Below, one piece after another: positions 35,201 through 45,809 of a stretch of DNA of 64,000 nucleotides (its first letter is position 1; each line of letters begins with the position of its first letter). The DNA is taken from contig NW_019774247.1 of assembly GCF_001039355.2 (NCBI RefSeq), forward strand, positions 266,968 to 330,967, read 5' to 3'. Position numbers and translations under genes: made by a program. The notes below the pieces were generated by a model. That model ran no database searches, was not told the origin of the DNA, and worked only from the letters and a program-made list of their open reading frames with translations. This DNA is from Lingula anatina (lineage: Eukaryota; Brachiopoda; Lingulata; Lingulida; Lingulidae).

Positions 35201-36909
35201 GCAGTGACATATAATCATTCAAATGAGATTTAGAAGACACGATCGAGGGTTATACTGGGCATATGGCGCAGCAAGAAAGCAGAAAATATCTGTTTAAATG
35301 TCATCTTTCCAGAAATTTGAAACTATATGGGAGCATTTGGTCGAGTTTGGTGGCAATGATTTGACGTGTCAATTTGCTTCAAATGCATCTTTGAATAAAA
35401 TGTACAGAAGCGCGTACACGTAACATCTAGAAGTTCAGTTATTTTGCCGTGACTTTCATCTCATTTGCATAGGCCTACGTGATGAAGTCGCAAGAGAAGG
35501 TATTTAAAACATGCAGGCATCAAGCAAACTTGCTAATGGATCTACACAAAATTAACTTTGCTTCATTATTGTTACGTAAGAAACAATTAAGCCAATTGGA
35601 CTTCTTAGAAAAATCAACGACGATAACAAGCGTTAATAACCACTATTCGACAAAAGGATGCAACGGTCTTGGAACTTTTGTTTCCCTTGTCCAAATATAT
35701 TCTACCCAAGCCCGTTTTCCGGATTTCTGTCGTTCTGCTGATTTGCTCTCTTGTGTGAGACGCAGGGGAAATAGAATTTTACTTGGAATCAACGCAGTAG
35801 TAAGTAGAATACTACGAAACGTAAGCCTGGTTGCTCAATTTACTTCATTTTGTTGATTTGTATTTGGAATTAACGCATCCTTGGTTGAGGGAATAAAGCT
35901 CTTCAAGACATGAGGTCTGATTCAGAAAAAGTCTGAATTTTTTGGACTTGGCTTACCCCGGCTTAACCGAATAGCCGAATAAGTAAAATCGATGTGGCGC
36001 TACTGGTATTAGAGTAAATATGACCGGTTGGTATTCTATAATTTGCTCTTGGAACTCGGCTAAAAGACCGAAAATAAAAACGAGATGCGCTGCGCTTTCA
36101 AATCTTTGTGTAACACAATTACTTCTGCTAAGTTTCCTTTCTCATCGAGAGGTATACTTCAGCGATACGGCTTGTACCGGTATACTTGGAGAGACGAAAA
36201 ACGCAATAGTCTAGGTATACGTGCGATACGATAGAGAGAGCCTTTGCGCTCGTTTTAATCAACTAAAATGAAGAAAGGGCAGCCGTGGAGAACTTGTAAG
36301 TGGGAGTGACATCTTTTCAAGAGGAATAACATGTTAGAACCTTTTAAAACACAACGGTGCAGACTACACCGCTATAGTAGACCTATGCTGTTAAATGTGA
36401 AAAGGAACTTAGCCGACGTATTGCGGCCTGGAACACATGGCAGTCTTTGCTAAGATCGATTTTTCTTATCGAACTGATCCGGCCACTGGTGGTGTGTTTC
36501 AAACGTCTCATGATCAGACCATCGTATTCGTATTTTTTACGTACTTTTATGAAATATATATATATATATAATTGGTTTTGTGGGAGAAAAAAAGACTGTC
36601 GAGGCACAACCGCGCAGAAGCTGGCATGGTCTTATTAAAACTACATTTTAACATTGATTTAATCGACTTTGAGTTAAATATTATAATCATCACACTTTCT
36701 TTTGAATAAAATTAAAGGATAATATATATTATATAAAAGTACTCACCCATGGGTCTAGTGGGACGGTCAAAATTTAACCCTCGACCATGACAAACCAGGT
36801 CCAAAGTATCAGCCAAAAGCTTGCCACAGAGTTTCTCTGTTTGGGCTCCTCTTGGAACAAACGCCAAACATGCCGCGAGCAGAGATACTAAAGCGAATCT
36901 GATGGCCAT
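32212..36909 (-). CDS. Insulin-like peptide precursor
   Basis: Two coding exons, 36747-36909 and 32212-32399 (351 nt, 116 aa). Both splice sites are canonical (donor GTGAGT, acceptor CTTGTAG). A signal peptide covers residues 1 to about 24. The B chain is LCGKLLADTLDLVC (C28, C40; C-x11-C as in insulin). The C-peptide region carries dibasic sites KK62-63, KR72-73 and RR91-92. The A chain is YGLVEECCIKSNCNLSILEQFCDA (C99, C100, C105, C114), with CC-x4-C where most insulins have CC-x3-C. The coding intron is phase 1 within the C-peptide region, and another intron splits the 5'UTR one base before the ATG. This matches the two introns of vertebrate insulin genes. It should be a secreted hormone acting on a receptor tyrosine kinase of the insulin-receptor type. 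Only six cysteines are present, without the extra pair of molluscan insulins. Confidence 0.93.
32860..33028. mobile_element. hAT-like MITE with 6-bp target duplication
   Basis: 169 bp with a 15-bp perfect inverted repeat CAGGCCCGTAGCCAG and flanking direct repeat TTTTGA on both sides (32854-32859, 33029-33034). It has no coding capacity and lies inside the insulin-like gene's long intron. Confidence 0.88.
33131..33367 (+). pseudogene. C-terminal fragment of a non-LTR retrotransposon reverse transcriptase
   Basis: The frame ending TGA at 33365-33367 reads YLGHVARHEAICKHVLEGKL, then EGTRRRGRQQLPRMDDIKRW, then a short charged tail. GHVAR, LEGK..G.RRRGR and MDDIKRW are the hallmark end of endonuclease-reverse transcriptase proteins of the non-LTR class. 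Only the last 75 or so residues remain, upstream catalytic motifs are absent, and it sits in an intron on the strand opposite to the host gene. A 5'-truncated dead copy is therefore likely. A short downstream block repeats GGATGGATGGATGACGTCACG. Confidence 0.75.
34476..34693 (-). mobile_element. GATCGATC-type MITE, copy 2
   Basis: Inverted ends CATTCCCAGAG-like / TTTAGATCGATCTA and AGATCGATCTAATCTCTGG. The inner block is the reverse complement of 6157-6366. Confidence 0.8.
34694..34800. mobile_element. Fragment of a related MITE abutting copy 2
   Basis: GTGGATCGATCCAACTCTGCAGGGACTCTCGCTAAGTGCAATCAGC is closely matched at 48605-48655, so this is a second subfamily. It is joined directly to the preceding copy. 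Confidence 0.5.
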
Positions 36910-37065
36910 TCTAGAAATAAAAACTACAAACATAAAAACATTCAGTGACTATAATAGAATCTTCAAAACAACTTCCACGAAAAGAATGTATTGAACATGA
37001 AATTCCGAGTGCTCACGAACCTATTATTTTTGTTGACAGAGAGAGAAAGTAAACAACATAGTCAC

Positions 37066-37186
37066 CTGTTATGTTGAAGAGGTTGCAACTGCCGCGTTGA
37101 TGCAGTATACTTGAGGTGTTTCGATTTCGTTCTTAGATCCACGTACGTCTGTGTAGTGAAGCAATTGTACTGCTGTCCCTTTTATA
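37066..37186 (-). promoter_or_regulatory. Promoter and 5'UTR exon of the insulin-like gene
   Basis: Minus-strand TATAAAAG at 37179-37186 predicts a start near 37150-37155. The leader exon then runs to 37066, where CATAACAG is followed by GTGACT. The matching acceptor TTTATTTCTAG ends at 36911, one base before the ATG. The leader would be about 85 nt. Confidence 0.65.
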
Positions 37187-37790
37187 TCGTTTAGGAACGC
37201 CTACGAAGGCTGATTGCACGTTGAGTAGGCAAGTCCAAGTCTAAATTCACTCTGAGGAGGTAGGTACATGTAAGTTCTGGCATTTCCTGTCTTTCGTTTG
37301 CAAAGACTTGAGCTTCACATTGCTACGTGCACCTAATTACATTAGGCCACCGTGTCGGTTGCGCTCATAAAAAAATTATGCAGGTGATGAGCTACTGAAT
37401 GGCACGATTTTATTGTTCATCAAAACTAATATCTGGAGATCTCCCAGTGTCTATGTTACCAAGCGTGCATATATAGGCTAACATATTGAAATGGTTAATT
37501 CATATGCCCGAGTCATCCCCTGAACATTTTCCAAACGAGTTGCTGTGGAATTTGATGTTAATTTTTTAAGACCAGATAAAATGAGAAAATTGACAAGCGG
37601 GTATTCTCCGTAGTTAATGAACAGTGTGACAGTGTGAATTAAAGCAGGGTCGGTAGATTGCTTTGGTTTCTCCATACTTGATGTGTAATCAGCATATAGC
37701 AGCTAAATTCCAGGGTCGGTTATAACATTCTCCTACTCTCCAAACCAATAACCAATGCATTCTTCGATTTGAAAAAAAAATAGCAGCGAA

Positions 37791-37897
37791 CAGGGGCGGA
37801 TCCAGGATTATTTGAAGGAGGGGGGGGTCCGCGGATGCGAAACCGACCCCTCCAACCCCCCCTGACCCCACCCCCACCCCCTTTAAATCCGCCACTG
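37791..37897. mobile_element. Short GGGGCGGATCCAG-type (hAT-like) element
   Basis: Starts CAGGGGCGGATCCAGGATTA and ends TTTAAATCCGCCACTG, an imperfect inverted repeat. The middle (GGTCCGCGGATGCGAAACCGAC) matches 11199-11430. No clean target duplication was seen. Confidence 0.7.
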
Positions 37898-38543
37898 GAG
37901 AAGGAGTTCCGATTTCCTCAAAATGAGGGTCGGTTGCATTCGGTAACCATTTTATCAGTTTTGTCTGGCCTAGAAGAAAAAAATACTAATTTGCTATTTG
38001 TGTTTTCGTAGAGCAGGTGTGAAGTAAGACGCAAGCAGGTGGGGTCTTAATAGGCCTTAATTATAAAAGCACATGTACCATACATGTGCATTAGCAAATT
38101 GTATAACCTGATTCATCCAATTGTTATACTAACAAATAAAATTGAGCGGGGTAATTTGTCATCGTAAGCGCCCCCCCCCCCCCCACCGTTCCTTCAAAAA
38201 ATCGGGATCCGTGAAAGATGGCGTGGTGTAAGCGAACAACTCTCTATCGACATTGTTTCTGTTGCATAAGGTGGTAAGTACGTAAGAAAATTGTTATGTC
38301 CGTAAGTAAGTATACCATTTATGCGGTTTCCAAATGGCAATATTAGTTTATGCTAGCGCACTGACACTGTAGAGCGAATCAGTGATTCCAAACGTTTTAA
38401 ACAGTAGACCTACTGACATAGCTTAAATCCTATTCATCATTCAAATCATTGTATCAGATTTAAATCTATCTCCCTTTCTCTTTCTCTCTCACTGTCTCTC
38501 TTTCTCTCTCTTGCTGTCCAGATACTTACAGATTACCTGTTCC

Positions 38544-38549
<6 letters not shown>

Positions 38550-38607
<58 letters not shown>
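38550..38607. repeat. (CT)n microsatellite
   Basis: Long uninterrupted CT run, preceded by a CT-rich degenerate stretch from about 38470. Confidence 0.95.
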
Positions 38608-38612
<5 letters not shown>

Positions 38613-38944
38613 TATCGGATTCACTACCGGATTCACTACTGATCAATAAAGGTCACAGAAATAATCCTTTAAGTATAGAACAAAAAACAACTGCAAAGTT
38701 TACCTCAAGACGACACTTAAAAGTGTAAAAACATTAGCAATTATTGTGGTGTGACAGGAAACGAATGGCCTAGGTACAGTTCAAGAGTCCATTATGTCCC
38801 ATATGATTAGCAAAGGTCACTAGTGGTGTTAGCCGGAAGTATCGGGATTAGTATGTATTTGTAAATATATTAGTAAAGGTCACAAGTAGTGTTAGACGGA
38901 AGTATCAGGGTAAGTATGTATTTGAAGAATCTAAGACTGGGTTG

Positions 38945-39150
38945 CCATACCTAGATCAATCTAACAGGATCGACTCATTTCCAAGGGTTTTTTCGCTAAA
39001 TTGCTTTCAGCTTAAGTGGCTAATTAATTACCCTCTAGCAGTTTCAGTAGGAGTGACAGACATCTGAGCCGCTTAAGTTGATTGAAATTTACCGGGAATC
39101 CCTTTGGAGATAGATCGATCCACAGTAAGTACGATAGGGTCTGGGAATGG
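38945..39150. mobile_element. GATCGATC-type MITE, copy 3 (divergent subfamily)
   Basis: Left end CCATACCTAGATCAATCTAAC, right end GATAGATCGATCCACAG ... GGGTCTGGGAATGG. The inner CAGACATCTGAGCCGCTTAAG is shared with 22903-23040. Confidence 0.6.
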
Positions 39151-40170
39151 TCCCTAAATGAGATAAATGGATATGGATATAAAGGATAAATGGGAAAATG
39201 GGAAACGGACTACCAAATATGGTTCCTTGTGGACTACATTTCTGTTACAGTTTTACATGCATTCCACATTTTGAATTAAGTCTGTATCTTTATTTTATAT
39301 TATTAACATTTATGCATATATTCTTATCACAATCATGTTAAACTTCAGCCTCTGGGTTTCAATTTAAAATGTATTTATTTTGTTATAATCATTTGCAAAG
39401 TAGTAAAAGAACAACACGCCCAAACTCAGATTTTCTTCTCTAAAATCAAAACGTGTGTATAGGTACGTTGTAATGAGGCAAAGAGAACGGTTAGGATGGG
39501 GAGTAATGGTCGCCATGAATGTTAATTTAAAAGTTTCGTGGAAATGTCAACACCCTCTTCCTGAATCACCATTACAAAACACTCCCTTTGACTTGTGTCA
39601 TCCGGTGAAAAGACCCAATCACGCTTTTTCTTTTTCGCCTAGTAGGTGTATACAGCGTACCCTGTGCAAAATTTTAAACCCGTTTTCGAATTCTCCGCCA
39701 CCTAATTTAAGATTGCCAAAACCTGAGGTTTCGTGATAGTTGCCAAAATGACCCCATAAAGCTATCTGTCCAAAGATTGCTCAGATTATGAAAAAACAAT
39801 ACGATAATTTCATTTGATTTTTTTTTTTTTTTGTATTCTAGAAAGAAATCGAATTATCTAGACTTAAAATATTTATCCAAGTAACAGGACATTTGGCTGA
39901 CGACGTGACTGCAACTTCTACGTGAGGTGTGCAATCACCTGAGCTATCAAACACAATGGACACAGAAATATCGGAGTGCAAAAATAAATTTATTTGAACT
40001 GTTGATTATAACAGGTTATCAATTAAATTACTGTAACGGAGTTGTAACACTGCTGATGAAATTCTTTATTAGATATGCGAAAAGTGTATGTCAAATTTAC
40101 ATTGATATACTTGATTTCAATTTGAATGAATTATTTGAAAATTAATTTTAATATTCATAACAACGTTTAA

Positions 40171-40204
<34 letters not shown>

Positions 40205-40741
40205 TAAGAAGCGCGAGGAAATCTCCATTTCTGGCAACTGGCAATGTTGGCAGGTATGGCTTAATTGTATTACGATCGATTTAACTTGGATCAAGTAAAC
40301 CAAAATGTTGGCGTAAGCATACAGACAAACTTTCTGGGGAAAATATTTTGAGAAGTAGGTCCATGAAATTTTGCGGTCTTTTTTTGACTGCCCTCAGTGC
40401 ACGTCCTTTGTTCCATAAATGTGGTTCACGTAGACCTTTCTACACACACTGGACAATAGAAGTGTTACCCCCTGAATCAGAGTAATCAAAGTTATTAACC
40501 TGAAGAGGCGGAATATAAGCAATGTCAGAATATAGATACAGTTGAATTGTTCAGTCAGAACCGTTTCTTTTGTGAAATTTGATGTTAATAAAATGATACC
40601 AGGAGCATATCTTTCCACAGTCATTTATCTCCCCCAAAGTATTGGTTCAGTAGGGGTGACACTTCTATTGTTCAGTGTGTGTACATGGGCTTTAGTCGGT
40701 TTACATTCCACTGAAAATAAACTGACAGTCCTTATAGGGTG

Positions 40742-40955
40742 CATTCCCAGAGATTTAGATCGATCCAGAGATTTAGATTTCGATCGACCTAACTCCCTGG
40801 GGTTCACGCTAAATTGCAGTCAGCCGAGCGCGCACCATAGTTAATTACCCCCTTACAGCTTTTGGTAGGCGGGACAGACGCTTCAGCCGGCTAAGCTGAC
40901 AGTAATCTAGTGATACTCCCCACAGGGATAGATCGATCTAAAATCTATGGGAATG
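40742..40955. mobile_element. GATCGATC-type MITE, copy 4 (best preserved)
   Basis: 214 bp with imperfect inverted ends CATTCCCAGAGATTTAGATCG / TAGATCGATCTAAAATCTATGGGAATG and the family inner block. Useful as the family reference. Confidence 0.8.
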
Positions 40956-41639
40956 TGGTCTATGTGCAGGCTGGAATAACACACCCAGAATTTCAGTAAA
41001 AATGAGAAACACTACGGAGGGAGTTTCATCTTGCATTACTTTATACTATGTCATACTTAGCAAATAAGCCTAGCTTGTATGTGTTTCTTCAGTGACTCGA
41101 TCCATTTGTTTTTTCGCACAGTGTATGTGTTTCAGTGTCCTCTGCAGATTGGATGACGCAGCCAGCACCACTGCTCTACGTGTAAATAATTAACACTCTT
41201 TACTTTATGTTATTAACGTTTATCCCTTTATATAGCCTATATACAGACTTGACATTTAATATGGAATATTTTTTCCAAGTCATTTTTCATCAGATTTTTT
41301 CCTATTTTGCTGATTGATAAATGAAAACAAAGATTAAAACCGTGTTTTAATAACTTTAAATCATCTCTTTGATGTCATGGTGACATCAGTTCATTGGTTG
41401 AATTCGACAGTGAAGAGAACAGAAATACATTGCCTATTCTATATCATACGATATCCATTAAAAGAGATATTTTGAATCTCCCTATTTTCCAAATTATCGT
41501 CTGTAAAAAGAGTTACACGCTCCACAAAGGACCCTCATGTCAGTGTCTAGTCATGTTAACGCTCGCTGTTACGCCTGGCCTCTTCTGTCTATTACCAGCG
41601 CTTTCAAGCGGCAAGGCGTTCATTGGGATATGTTTTTAG

Positions 41640-42500
41640 AGTTCAATCTGGAATATTATTCCAGGCATTGGTCCAAAATTGTCCAATTTGGTCCAGTTTT
41701 GATGTAAGGCATGTAAGCAGTTGATTTGGCGGGTAATGGCTTACCCACTTATTGTCTATGCGGTTCAAATGTGGCGATTTTGATGACCAGGGTAGCTGCT
41801 CATTCCCTTGGTTCTGTAAGTTATATGCTATTAAAAGTGCTCTGTGTGAACCGGTAATCTGACTGTGCAACCTAAAATTGTTCCTAAGGTGCCTCCTATC
41901 AAATGATAGTCAAGTGGTTACCAGATTACTCCTTTATTTGATCTGGTTCAGGTTTTCGTCAATGACTACCATTGGTGTTTTGGCACCAACGTGGTATCCA
42001 CCCCAAATACTGACGCTCTCAATGACCCGTGTCACCTTAGACGCGGCACACGCTTCGTCGTAGGCCTCATCTGGATGTCTGTAAACTCCGTTTTGACTAG
42101 TTGGCCGGTACAGGGGAAATCTGACCTCAATAAAGAAAGCCACGCGGTTTCAGTGTTCTACCCAGAAACGGCCATGGCTCCCAATTCATTAGAGAAACAG
42201 ACGACGATGTTTTGCTGTTTACAGTGGGTACCTCGGAGGTCGTCTAGTATTCTAACCTGCTAAAACCAGTTTGGTGTTCGCTAAGGGCCTTGAAAAACGC
42301 ATTTTGGTGGCAATTTACTCCTCAATCTGAAGGGATAGGGTGTTTTTTGTTTAGTTGCAGCAGCATATTCCAAAAGACAGTGGGTCCTGTTCCCTGGTGG
42401 TAAGATTTCGATGCATTGGGTGTGACCTCTGTGTAGGTACATCAGTCTGGGCATTACTCTATAAAACCTAGCGGACCGTTCCGTTTGGCGCTATAATCTG
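41640..42500 (-). pseudogene. Decayed Tc1/mariner-like transposase
   Basis: Minus-strand frames show Tc1-type transposase blocks in order. GVYRHPDEAYDEACAA ... VSIWGGYHVGAKTPMVVID and ENLNQIK (about 41935-42120) correspond to the family's W-G-G-I and G-N-L-N region. Next, HRALLIAYNLQNQG ... LPWSSKSPHLNRIDNKW (about 41740-41850) matches the region carrying the second and third catalytic acids, and the WNNIP end follows at 41643. Stops and frame changes interrupt it (for example just after ENLNQIKE), and in LNRIDNKW the usual acidic P-I-E is altered to R-I-D. It cannot encode a working enzyme. The N-terminal DNA-binding part above about 42300 is only faintly traceable. No flanking inverted repeats were identified. 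Confidence 0.72.
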
Positions 42501-43112
42501 TCTGGTAATGTCTGTCTTTTTCGTGCCATTCTGCCAAAACTTAAAAACTTTCTTAAGCACTACTTAGCTCATTTTACGCACTGCAAAACTGGCCGCTTGC
42601 ATGCAAAATTTTCAATTCTTCTATGAAGAGTTGCCGACATACGGATACTTTTTTTTGACAGAACCAAGCTTTGCCTAAGCCAAGCATTGCCCAGCCCAAA
42701 GGAACACTACCCAATTAAATCACCGCATATTACATAATGTACATGGAAATCAGTAAATTGGTAGCGACACACCTGACTACACACTTCTCCATTCACAAAT
42801 ATTATATGAGATCGGATTTTTTTTTAAAAAAGAACGAATTTTTACCTAGGCATACCTTCGAAACTGAAATATTCCATATTAAATGTCAAGTCTGTATTTA
42901 CAACACTGTATGGTTTTATAACAATAATTTATAACTTTTGTGGTCATTAGTGTTTTTCTTATTTTAATTATTGTTATCATCAATATTCACGTTGTTGCTG
43001 TTGTTGATTTAGAGTTGATTTAGAAGCCCGTGCTTCTTCTCTCAATATAATACTTTTAAATAAGAAAAACCAACATGGGTTTCTCACGCAAAGTTTGAAT
43101 CACGCTATATCG

Positions 43113-45805
43113 CAGCCCGGGAGCCACTGGCCGATTTGACGGTTATTTTGGAAAATATTAGATTTGGCCTCGTTTTCAAAACGTGGAGTGGTAGCCCCAA
43201 AAAAATTTGGCGGGAGACGAAGGCATAGAGACAGGTAAGTTGTACATGTGTTTGTGGAATGAACAGTAGATTTAAATACTAATGAATTTGACGGGACAAT
43301 ACAGTATATGCTTAAGTTACATTTTATACACCGAATAAGTCTTCGTGTATCGATTTCACTGAGTATTCTCTAAAGTTACTGGCGATTAGCAAAATGGCCG
43401 CACACAAAACGTCATTGTAAACATTGACTTTTGAACTGTGCCAAATGCAGCTTAAGGGTTTTTTTCTTTATCTGTTCCTGTTTTTTCATAGTTTGGCAAT
43501 ATTTTTTGAACATATCAAATTTTTAAGATGTGCGATGGCCTGTAATTTGTAGAATTTCAACATTTCCAACAAGCTGTATATTCACCGTGCCGGGTACCTA
43601 TCATTTAGTTGATCGAGTGATGGCAGTGGCTTTCTGGTCTCATGCATGGAATGAATGTCACCGTATAAGTGAAATGTTTGAATCTTGGCTTCTCATGCAA
43701 TTTCTTCGTGTTTTAATGTGAAAAGGATGAAGTGGATTGCGAAATAACATTGTCATCCAACCTGCATACACGTATACGTATGTGCATATCGTGGTGTACC
43801 AGTACTTGTTTGCAAAGCGGTGGGGAGGGGGGGGGGGGGCATTGGTACCAGTAGTTGTGAAAGATACAGTATTGTAAACTAACCTAGGCATGTTTTGAAA
43901 TATATGAATTGTAAATTATGTCTTTTTTGCTGGGGGCGGGGTAAACACAAAATAAGTTTTATTGCATTGGTTGGGGGTTTTGAGGAGAAGAATGTCATAA
44001 AAATGCAAGTTTAAAAAAGGTGAATAATATATGTATGTGTGTATGTACATTAAATGAAACAGGCTCTTCAATGATGAGGGCATATGATAGTGATGTGGTG
44101 CTCTGACTTGCATGTGTTTTCTAATTTTTTCATGCCTTGATTCAAATTGGGTTTTTGAATTATGATGGGTGTGCAACTTTGCCCAAAGTTCAGTTTCAAA
44201 TGTTTTTTTAATAATCACTGTTATGAATTAAGTATAAATAGTGCAGTTTAAGGTAAAGATTGTAAATATAGTGCTGTTTAAGATTGATTGTTACAGTTTA
44301 CCTATTACAAAGATTGCAATAAATTATGATTAATTTCAGTGTGTATGTGTGTGAGCAATTGATAAATGTAGTTAGAATTTTTTAATGATATTCTTTTAAA
44401 AACTCTATTATTTATTCTAGGCTTGAATAGCATGAATGGGACCAGGATTATTCCTTTTGCCGTGCAATTATCATAACAAAAGCGCCCATCATTTCCAAAT
44501 GCTGTGTGGCAATGAACACCACAACCTCTGGGATACTTCTAAGGGATGAAAAATATGTGCTCTTGCTAATATAAATAGTTATTGGTTATCAGTACATAGA
44601 AATGCAGTTTGTGAAATCAATTTAGGTTTTAACCACATGAAGTTAGTTAAAAGTGTATGTGCAACTAAGTTAACAATACATTGTTTTATTTTTACTGTGC
44701 AGGTTTTTTTATATATGTGTAGCTTATAGATAATATCTACTTATCAGAATACAAGTAAAACAAGTTTATTCAAATGCAAATATGGATTGATACCTGGTAT
44801 CACTGAAAGAAAATTAACATGACATCTTTGGGAAAATTTATGAAATTATATTATTTGTAAAAATTCTGGTCCACTGTGTAAAGGGAAATTGTGTGTTAGA
44901 TGGTTAAATATATATAAATGTGTACCAATCAAGTAAAGTAGCATTGAATTATCACCTACTGGGTAATTAATGTACAATGTAATGTAAAATAACTATTTTG
45001 CAATGTACATGTCTCACTGGTAAAATATTTCAGGCTAGTTGAATTTTATGTAAAATTAAAATAAAATATATAGCAATGTGATTAAATGTAAATTGTCTTT
45101 CATTTGTTATTTTTCATATTTAATGAAAGGAATACCCTCATCAGTTGGCCTCATGTAATAAAAAGGTTTATCTACAATGAAAAAAAATGTTAAAGTTCAT
45201 TTGTATTAGCACCGTGGTAAGTGCCAAGAAAAAAATTATTTCATTGTCCCCAATACCCAGTTGCTCTATATAAGTAATACTGTGTGAAGGAAAAACTAAA
45301 ACGAGACTGAAGCTCATGAGAAAGCACTAAGTCAAAGCGAGGCTTATATGCGGATATCGTAAGTGAGAGTTTTCAGGCTGACATGGCCGTGAATTGATTT
45401 GTGCCATTCACAGCTTAAGGCAAAGTTCTTTACATGCTTACATTGACAGAAAGCTGAATAAATTTTCCACAACTTGTAGTAATTTCAAGTTGTGCGGAGG
45501 CCTCTATAGGTACAAAAATCAAAATCAAAAACGAACTTCCGTAATAGCTTTAATAAAATTTCGATTTCAAACTCATTTTTCAACATTAAATATGCTGTAG
45601 ATCAACTTTTGGGTCATCTCACATTATTCGAAATTTATTTCTCAATATGACAATGTACATATTGTAACCCCAAGTACGTTAATAGCCGAGATAATACACC
45701 GTTTATGACACCCTATAAATCTCAAAAAATATTGCCCAATTCAAATTCTCGAACTTCCGGTTTGTTTAATAGCCACCTAGCGGCAGACCAGTGGCTCCCG
45801 GGCTG
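43113..45805. mobile_element. 2.7-kb element with 18-bp TIRs and 4-bp target duplication
   Basis: Perfect 18-bp inverted ends CAGCCCGGGAGCCACTGG (43113-43130 and, reverse complement, 45788-45805) are flanked on each side by ATCG (43109-43112, 45806-45809). The interior is AT-rich. No open frame of convincing length or transposase motif was seen, so it is a large non-autonomous or heavily decayed DNA transposon. Superfamily not assigned. Confidence 0.8.
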
Positions 45806-45809
45806 ATCG

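Noticed and set aside
35479-35856. 125-codon open frame on the plus strand
   Set aside because: It lies in the insulin-like gene's intron, shows no recognisable motif, has no codon or domain signature, and is within the length expected by chance in 64 kb.
39455-39736. 93-codon frame on the plus strand
   Set aside because: Composition and lack of motifs or splice context do not support coding; likely chance.
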